Below are positions 58,544-64,000 of a stretch of 64,000 nt of DNA, piece after piece. The position numbers and the translations under genes are program-made. Origin of the DNA: Arthrobacter glacialis (GTDB lineage Bacteria > Actinomycetota > Actinomycetes > Actinomycetales > Micrococcaceae); the NCBI RefSeq assembly GCF_002909445.1, contig NZ_PPXC01000001.1, forward strand, positions 458,074 to 522,073, in the 5' to 3' direction. The stretch's first letter is position 1. Every line of letters begins with the position of its first letter. Under the pieces are notes generated by a model, which saw only the letters and a list, made by a program, of their open reading frames with translations, was not told the origin of the DNA and ran no database searches.

Positions 58544-59224
58544 GTGAGCAGAATTTTGATTGTTGAAGACGAGGATTCCATCAGCGACCCGCTGTCCTTC
58601 CTGCTGGCCAAGGAGGGCTACGAAGTCCAGGTTGTGGACAACGGTTTGGATGCCATTGTTGAATTTGAGCGCAGCGGCGCCGATCTGGTGTTGCTGGACC
58701 TGCAGCTGCCGGGCATGAGCGGCACCGAAGTGTGCAAGCACTTGCGCCAGCGCTCCAATGTTCCCGTCATCATGCTCACAGCCAAGGACTCGGAAATCGA
58801 CAAGGTGGTGGGGCTGGAACTTGGCGCCGACGACTACGTGACCAAGCCTTATTCCTCCCGTGAGCTGATAGCACGCATCAGGGCCGTGCTGCGGCGCTTG
58901 GCGGAGCCGGAAGAGCTCATGAATGCCACAGTGCATGCGGGCCCGGTGCGCATGGACGTGGAGCGGCACGTTGTCAGTGTCCATGGTGAATCCGTGGCGT
59001 TCCCCCTCAAAGAGTTTGAACTCCTGGAAATGTTGCTGCGCAACGCCGGGAAGGTGCTCACCCGCGGGCAGCTCATTGACCGGGTCTGGGGTTCTGACTA
59101 TGTGGGGGACACCAAGACCCTCGATGTTCACGTCAAGCGCCTTCGCAGCAAGATTGAGCCCGACCCGGCAGTGCCCAAATACCTTGTCACGGTGCGCGGA
59201 TTGGGCTATAAATTCGAGCCGTAG
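58544..59224 (+). CDS. regX3: Response regulator RegX3
   Basis: The 226-residue OmpR-family regulator has acidic EDEDS residues, the phospho-acceptor Asp52 in VLLDLQLPG, Thr in VIMLTAKDS and Lys in VTKPYSSREL. The C-terminal winged helix (FELLEMLLRNAGKVLTRGQL, TLDVHVKRLRSKIE) follows. The start is GTG with AAGGAG 10 bases upstream. It activates phosphate-starvation genes with SenX3 as kinase. A small GACGG/CCGTC stem overlaps the stop region. Confidence 0.95.
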   Translation: MSRILIVEDEDSISDPLSFLLAKEGYEVQVVDNGLDAIVEFERSGADLVLLDLQLPGMSGTEVCKHLRQRSNVPVIMLTAKDSEIDKVVGLELGADDYVTKPYSSRELIARIRAVLRRLAEPEELMNATVHAGPVRMDVERHVVSVHGESVAFPLKEFELLEMLLRNAGKVLTRGQLIDRVWGSDYVGDTKTLDVHVKRLRSKIEPDPAVPKYLVTVRGLGYKFEP

Positions 59225-59253
59225 ACGGACAACCGTCAATTATGTGCACACCC

Positions 59254-59283
59254 TTGTCATAAGGGCGTCATATGAGCTTATAA
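59254..59283 (+). promoter_or_regulatory. Promoter of the GH35 gene
   Basis: TTGTCA (59254-59259) and TTATAA (59278-59283) are spaced by 18 bases, giving a leader of about 95 bases before the ATG at 59385. It is the best promoter match in the regX3-GH35 gap. I see no clear operator, and no copy of the fucose palindrome. Confidence 0.5.
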
Positions 59284-59384
59284 GTTAGGTTTTGATTGCC
59301 CCAGTGTGACCCGCGCCATATGCTGTGATGGATAACATTACGGGTGGCCGCTGCGGCTGCATCAAAAATTGAGGGACCTAATTT

Positions 59385-62300
59385 ATGAATTCCCCATCAT
59401 TGAGGGCCGCACGGCGACCCCGCGGCCGCAAGGTCGTGGCGATCATGGCCACCGCCGCCATGGGACTAATGGCTGTTTCAAGCCCGGCGTTGGCACAAAA
59501 TACGGCGGTCACGGCAGAATCCGTGACAACCTCGGCCTTGTCTGCCGACAAGGTCATCTTCCCCGGCAACGACGGCAAGGCACACACCGTCACTTTCGAC
59601 TCCAAGTCGTTGAAGGTGGACGGCGAACGCCTCAACGTCTGGAGCGGCGAGTTCCACTATTGGCGTCTGCCCGGCACCGACGACTGGCGCGACATGTTCC
59701 AGAAGATGCGTGCCAGCGGCTTCAACGCCGTCTCGCTGTACTTCTTCTGGGGCCTGCACTCCACCGAGCCCGGCAAGTTTGATTTCACCGGCATCAAGGA
59801 CATTGAACTCCTGCTGGACATGGCCGAGGAAGAAGGCCTGTACGTCATTGCCCGCCCCGGACCCTACATCAATGCTGAAGTATCCATGGGCGGCCTGCCG
59901 GCCTACTTGACCAAGAACGGCTCGCAATCCCTCCGCAGCATGGACCCGGAAGCGCTGCGCGAATCACTGAGCTGGCTCGACGCCTTCAACAAGATCGCCG
60001 TCAAGCACCAGGTCTCCGATGGTGGCGGTTCCATCGTAATGTACCAGGCAGAAAATGAGTTGTACGACGAATCCCGTGACCGGGTTCCTTTCATGAAGGA
60101 GCTCGTGAAGAAGATCAAGGGTGACGGCATCACGGTCCCCGTCTTCCACAACGACTGGGGCTTCAAGGGCGACTTCAATCCCGGAAGCGGCCGGCCGAGC
60201 GGCGGCGGCGACACCGGACTGGACTTCTACTCCTTTGACCAGTACCCCTTGGGCTTCAACTGTGCCAATCCCAACCGCGGCCAAATCCCCGACATGGAAG
60301 CGCGCTACCGTGCAGTGACGACCACCAGCCCCATGTTCATTCCCGAAGGCCAGGGCGGCGCGTTCACCCCGTGGGGCGCCAGCTTCAATACGGACAAGTG
60401 CGCCGAATTTGTTGACCCCGCCTTCACCCGTCAATACGGGGTGAACAACCTCAACAATGGCATTAACATGTTCAACTACTACATGCAGTACGGTGGCACC
60501 AACTGGGGCTGGACAGGTTCGCCGTCGTCCGGCTTCACCTCCTATGACTACGGCGCACCCATCAACGAGGACCGCCAGCTCACGCCCAAGGCGGCAGTGC
60601 AAAAGGAATTGGGCTACTTCCAAAAGGACTTCGCCCCCATCTCCAACATGGTGCCCCAGGACGGTGCACCCGTCACGGTGGACGCCGCCGCAGGCACCAT
60701 CAAGTCCTACCAGCGCATCGCCACCGAGAACCTGGCCACAGATTCCGTCACGGGCAACGGCTCCCGTTTCCTGGGGTTCCGCCAAACCGACAGCAACAGC
60801 ACCACCGAGCTGAAGTACTCCTTCCCCCTGACCCTGTCACCGCGACAGCAGGTCATCGTGGCAAGTTACACCAATGATGACCGGGACACCGCCGCCATCA
60901 AGTACACGGGTACGTGGGGCAAGTCCAACGGGGAAGCCTGGGCCGCCGGCAACTACAAGGGCACCGAAACGTTCAGCGAAACCACCGGCGACTCCGTTGA
61001 GTACAAGTTCACCGGCGCCGGCATCCGGGTTATTTCCGCCCAGTCCACCAACCACGGCTACGGTGATGTCTACATTGACGGTGTGAAAGTTGGCCAGACC
61101 AACACCTACCGAGGCCAGAACGCCAACTTCCAGTATGTTGCCTTCCAAAAGGAGGGTCTGGATCCCAGTGTTGAGCACACCATCAAGATTGTGGTGACAG
61201 GCCAGAAGGATGCCGCAAGCCAAGGCACCAACGTCACCATCGACGCCTTTGACGTCATCGCAGCCGCCACACCGGCCACCGTTGTGAAGCTCGACGACGT
61301 CGACCCTGCCATCCGCTACTCCGCCGTCGGTGGCGTGTCCCAGTGGGCTCACGAGACGGGCAAGAACTGGACCGTCAACGACTACAAGGGCACGGAATCG
61401 TCCAGTCCCACAGCCGGGGCGTTCTACGAGTACACCTTTAAGGCTGCCGAAATCCGCTTGATTTCCCCGCGCGCTTACAACCATGCCAAGGCGGACGTCT
61501 TCATCGACGGCGTCAAGGTGGGCGAGACCAACACCTTCAAGTCCGGAACGCCCAGCGAGGCCCAGTTCAAGGCCTTCGAAAAGAAGGGTCTTGACCCCGC
61601 CGTGGAGCACACCATCAAGGTGGTCAACACTGGCGTAAAGGGCGATCCCGCCTCGATTGGAACTTTTGTGGCGATTGACGCCATCGAGACCTCAACGCCG
61701 GGCAGCACCACCACGCCTCCGGCACCCGCGGACTCCATCACGTTCAACAGGGTCCCGCAAAAGGCAGGCACGTTCCTGAGCATGCACGGCCGCGACGCCA
61801 ACATGGTCATTGCGGACTACGCCTTTGACGGACAGAAGCTCATGTACAGCACCTCGGAGCTGTTCACGAAGATGCCCGTCGCCACCGGCACACTGCTGGT
61901 ACTCAACGGCGCCAAGAACGACGCCGGCGAGACGGTCCTCAAATACGCCTCCGAGCCCGCTGTCACCACCTTGGGCGGAACTGCTGTGGAGTCCGTGTGG
62001 GACGCTGCCACCAAGACGCTGCGCCTGAACTATGTGCACGGTAGTGGCACCTCGGTGAAGATCAGCGGCGGCGGCGCCCCCGAACTGCGCATTGTCACCA
62101 CCGACCGTACGGCCACGGGCCAGCAGTGGAGCGTGGATGGCATCGTCAAGGGCGGCACCACCAACAAGAGCGTCATGGTTGCAGGTGTTGACCTGCTCCG
62201 CTCCGCCGAGTTCGACGGCGACACCGTCAACCTGGTGGGCGACACCAAGGCAGCGCGCGCCATCAACATTTACGTTCCGGCCGGCATCACCAAGGCCAGC

Positions 62301-64000
62301 TGGAATGGGCAGGCCCTGGTAACAACAGTTGGTGCCAATGGCCAGCTTGTCGCCAACCTTGGCGGACCGGCTCCGGCTGTCCTGCCGGCATTGACCAACT
62401 GGAAAGTTTCGGGTGAAAACCCGGAGTCCGCAGTGGCGTTTGATGACTCCAAGTGGCTGGTTGCCACAGCAACCACAGCCGCCAACACGCGTCAGGGCCC
62501 CGGCCCCAACCAGGGCAAGGTCCTGGACACCGCCTTCTACGGCTTCTATGAAGGCGACACCTGGTACCGAGCCAGCTTCACGGCCTCCTCAGCCGCGACC
62601 AGCATCCAGCTGCGCGGACAGGGCGGATCCGCCGGAAACATGCTCGTCTGGGTCAATGGCACCTTTGTTGGCGCCGCTGCAGCCACTGGCAGCATGCAAA
62701 CCCTGCAGGTCCCTGCCGGTGTCATCAAGAACGGCGAAGCCACACTGGTTTCGGCAGTGGTCCGCAACAATGGCCAGAACCTTGACTGGAGCGACGACGG
62801 ATTGTCCCGCCAGAACCGCGGCCTCTTCGACGCGGTGCTGCCCAGCAGTGGCGCCGTTACTTGGAAACTGCAGGGCGCTAAGGACAAGGCTGCTCCGGTT
62901 GATATTGCCAGGACCATGTACAACACCGGTGGTCTGTACGGTGAGCGTGCCGGTTGGTACCTCCCCTCCTACCCGGATGCGATGTGGGCCGACGCCAGCA
63001 ACTTCAAGCCCGCCAAGGCCGGAGTTACCTGGTACCGCAGCAACTTTAACCTCAGCATCCCCGCCGGCACCGACACAGCCATTGGCCTGAAGGTCAACGA
63101 CACCAAGTTCGACAACGGACGGCAGTCCTTTGCGCGCGCCGTCATCTACGTCAATGGCTGGAACACCGGCACCTGGGTTGGCAATGTGGGTCCGCAAAGC
63201 ACGTTCACCATCCCCAGCGGATTCCTGAACAAGAGCGGCAAGAACACTCTCGCCATCGCCCTGTCCACCGAGCGCGACGCCCAGGGCCCGGATTCCTTCA
63301 CCTTGGTGGATCGCGGAACCAGTCTGGGCGGCGTGCCCACCACGCTGAACACGGCCCCGGATTACACCGCGCCGGTTGTGACGGCGGCGGCTGCCAAGTC
63401 CACGGTCGACGTCGGTGAGAAGGTAGCCATCAGCGGAACGTCCGCTTTGGCAGCCATCGGAAACGGTGCAGTCACCAATGCCGTCATCACCTACGGTGAC
63501 GGTACTGCGGCTGTCACGGTTCCCGTGGTCAACGGTGCGTACTCGTCCGAGCACAGCTTCGCGGCCAAGGGCAACTACGCCAATACGGTGATCATCAAGG
63601 ATGCAGTTTCCGGCGCCGTCTTGGGCACCAAGGCTGTCGTCATCACCGTGGCGGAACCGGGCACCACGCCCACGGCAACGCCTTCGGCAAGTGCCACGGC
63701 AACTCCGTCCGCGACGCCGAGTGCCACTCCGTCGGCAACCCCGTCGGCAACGGCAACGCCTTCGGCAACGCCAACGCCTTCGGCTAGTACCACGGCAACT
63801 CCGTCGGCAACGCCGAGCGCCAGCGGCACGCCGTCGACCGTTCCCACCAGCACCGCCAGTGGCAACGTTAGCGATGCAACTGTGGCAGCGGGCGGGAACC
63901 TGACCATCACGGGGAAGAACTTCAAGCCCGGCACCAAGGCAACGTTCACGCTGCACTCGGAGCCGGTCCTGTTGGGCACTTCGGTGGTTGCGGCAGATGG
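59385..64000 (+). CDS. Secreted multidomain GH35 beta-galactosidase (3' end outside window)
   Basis: More than 1538 residues are visible. A Sec signal peptide (RRPRGRK, then VAIMATAAMGLMAVSSPALA, cut before QNTA) is followed by a GH35 TIM barrel (SGEFHYWRLPGTDDWRDMFQ). The acid/base is expected at Glu225 (YQAENEL) and the nucleophile at Glu321 (FIPEGQGG). Two tandem, mutually similar beta modules of about 120 residues begin near residues 504 and 643 (both contain NYKGTE/DYKGTE, DVYIDGVKVG/DVFIDGVKVG and KGLDPSVEHTIK/KGLDPAVEHTIK). Jelly-roll galactose-binding-like domains, a Ser/Thr/Pro/Ala linker and an Ig-like domain follow. It probably trims beta-galactosides at the wall. GAGGGA precedes the ATG. 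Confidence 0.93.
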   Translation, partial: MNSPSLRAARRPRGRKVVAIMATAAMGLMAVSSPALAQNTAVTAESVTTSALSADKVIFPGNDGKAHTVTFDSKSLKVDGERLNVWSGEFHYWRLPGTDDWRDMFQKMRASGFNAVSLYFFWGLHSTEPGKFDFTGIKDIELLLDMAEEEGLYVIARPGPYINAEVSMGGLPAYLTKNGSQSLRSMDPEALRESLSWLDAFNKIAVKHQVSDGGGSIVMYQAENELYDESRDRVPFMKELVKKIKGDGITVPVFHNDWGFKGDFNPGSGRPSGGGDTGLDFYSFDQYPLGFNCANPNRGQIPDMEARYRAVTTTSPMFIPEGQGGAFTPWGASFNTDKCAEFVDPAFTRQYGVNNLNNGINMFNYYMQYGGTNWGWTGSPSSGFTSYDYGAPINEDRQLTPKAAVQKELGYFQKDFAPISNMVPQDGAPVTVDAAAGTIKSYQRIATENLATDSVTGNGSRFLGFRQTDSNSTTELKYSFPLTLSPRQQVIVASYTNDDRDTAAIKYTGTWGKSNGEAWAAGNYKGTETFSETTGDSVEYKFTGAGIRVISAQSTNHGYGDVYIDGVKVGQTNTYRGQNANFQYVAFQKEGLDPSVEHTIKIVVTGQKDAASQGTNVTIDAFDVIAAATPATVVKLDDVDPAIRYSAVGGVSQWAHETGKNWTVNDYKGTESSSPTAGAFYEYTFKAAEIRLISPRAYNHAKADVFIDGVKVGETNTFKSGTPSEAQFKAFEKKGLDPAVEHTIKVVNTGVKGDPASIGTFVAIDAIETSTPGSTTTPPAPADSITFNRVPQKAGTFLSMHGRDANMVIADYAFDGQKLMYSTSELFTKMPVATGTLLVLNGAKNDAGETVLKYASEPAVTTLGGTAVESVWDAATKTLRLNYVHGSGTSVKISGGGAPELRIVTTDRTATGQQWSVDGIVKGGTTNKSVMVAGVDLLRSAEFDGDTVNLVGDTKAARAINIYVPAGITKASWNGQALVTTVGANGQLVANLGGPAPAVLPALTNWKVSGENPESAVAFDDSKWLVATATTAANTRQGPGPNQGKVLDTAFYGFYEGDTWYRASFTASSAATSIQLRGQGGSAGNMLVWVNGTFVGAAAATGSMQTLQVPAGVIKNGEATLVSAVVRNNGQNLDWSDDGLSRQNRGLFDAVLPSSGAVTWKLQGAKDKAAPVDIARTMYNTGGLYGERAGWYLPSYPDAMWADASNFKPAKAGVTWYRSNFNLSIPAGTDTAIGLKVNDTKFDNGRQSFARAVIYVNGWNTGTWVGNVGPQSTFTIPSGFLNKSGKNTLAIALSTERDAQGPDSFTLVDRGTSLGGVPTTLNTAPDYTAPVVTAAAAKSTVDVGEKVAISGTSALAAIGNGAVTNAVITYGDGTAAVTVPVVNGAYSSEHSFAAKGNYANTVIIKDAVSGAVLGTKAVVITVAEPGTTPTATPSASATATPSATPSATPSATPSATATPSATPTPSASTTATPSATPSASGTPSTVPTSTASGNVSDATVAAGGNLTITGKNFKPGTKATFTLHSEPVLLGTSVVAAD
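63661..63840 (+). repeat. Low-complexity (TPSA)n coding repeat in the GH35 linker
   Basis: About 60 codons encode repeated Thr-Pro-Ser-Ala-type units with many near-identical DNA units (for example ACGCCTTCGGCAACG). It forms an extended linker before the last domain. Such arrays vary in length between strains by slippage. Confidence 0.85.

Noticed and set aside
63661-63840. TPSA-type repeat considered as a non-coding minisatellite
   Set aside because: It keeps the reading frame of the GH35 protein and encodes a typical Thr/Pro/Ser/Ala wall linker.

Overview
The window is high-GC chromosomal DNA from an actinobacterium of the Micrococcaceae, most likely Arthrobacter or a close relative. Supporting signs are the Bpa-type proteasome activator ending in GQYL, the SenX3-RegX3/PhoU pair, a LAATG-type cell-wall sorting signal, frequent GTG/TTG starts, and lipoproteins with actinobacterial signal peptides. 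The genus is inferred from gene content only. I see no rRNA, phage, transposase, integrase or CRISPR array. Three tRNAs are present: Ser-GCT, Ser-TGA and Thr-CGT.

Region 1 (1-11.4 kb) is an L-fucose utilisation cluster. A divergent pair of operons encodes a complete non-phosphorylative route: GH29 alpha-L-fucosidase, mutarotase, aldo/keto-reductase fucose dehydrogenase, fuconolactonase, L-fuconate dehydratase (all five catalytic residues present), SDR 2-keto-3-deoxyfuconate dehydrogenase and a FAH-fold hydrolase. An RbsA/RbsC/RbsB-type importer and a convergent FadR-type GntR regulator follow. The palindrome AACATCGGATGTT lies in the divergent promoter and, with one change, before the importer.

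Region 2 (11.5-31.1 kb) looks like core and general genes: an S9A oligopeptidase, a large FAD/NAD(P)-binding protein, a 1587-residue wall-anchored nuclease/5'-nucleotidase, a quinone oxidoreductase, a PadR-regulated FtsX-type ABC system, CstA with its small YbdD partner, and Bpa with a coiled-coil neighbour.

Region 3 (31.1-39.5 kb) is a probable acquired island. It carries a D-2-hydroxyacid dehydrogenase, a GH95 fucosidase, an LplA/LplB/YtcP-type oligosaccharide importer and a TIM-barrel sugar isomerase. It is bracketed by the 3' end of the Bpa-neighbour gene (30563-31069) and a diverged second copy of that 3' end (39491-39607). A perfect copy of the fucose-cluster palindrome lies in its divergent promoter, so both fucosidase loci are probably under one regulator.

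Region 4 (39.6-54 kb) is metal uptake and housekeeping: an FbpABC-type ferric importer behind a DtxR/IdeR-like box, a secreted peptidase, holB, tmk, and a zinc importer of AztABCD type with two AztD paralogues and two near-identical Zur-like palindromes. Region 5 (54-64 kb) holds a DUF2516 protein, a methyltransferase, gpmA, phoU/senX3/regX3 around a PHO-box-like repeat, and a GH35 beta-galactosidase cut by the window end.

The most notable non-coding signal is a set of unusually long (19-30 bp), nearly perfect hairpins. They sit in every convergent intergenic gap that has room for one, and are absent at the island junction. A separate pair of related 56-60 bp palindromes occurs at 10.4 and 29.8 kb. 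No gap between genes exceeds 300 bases.
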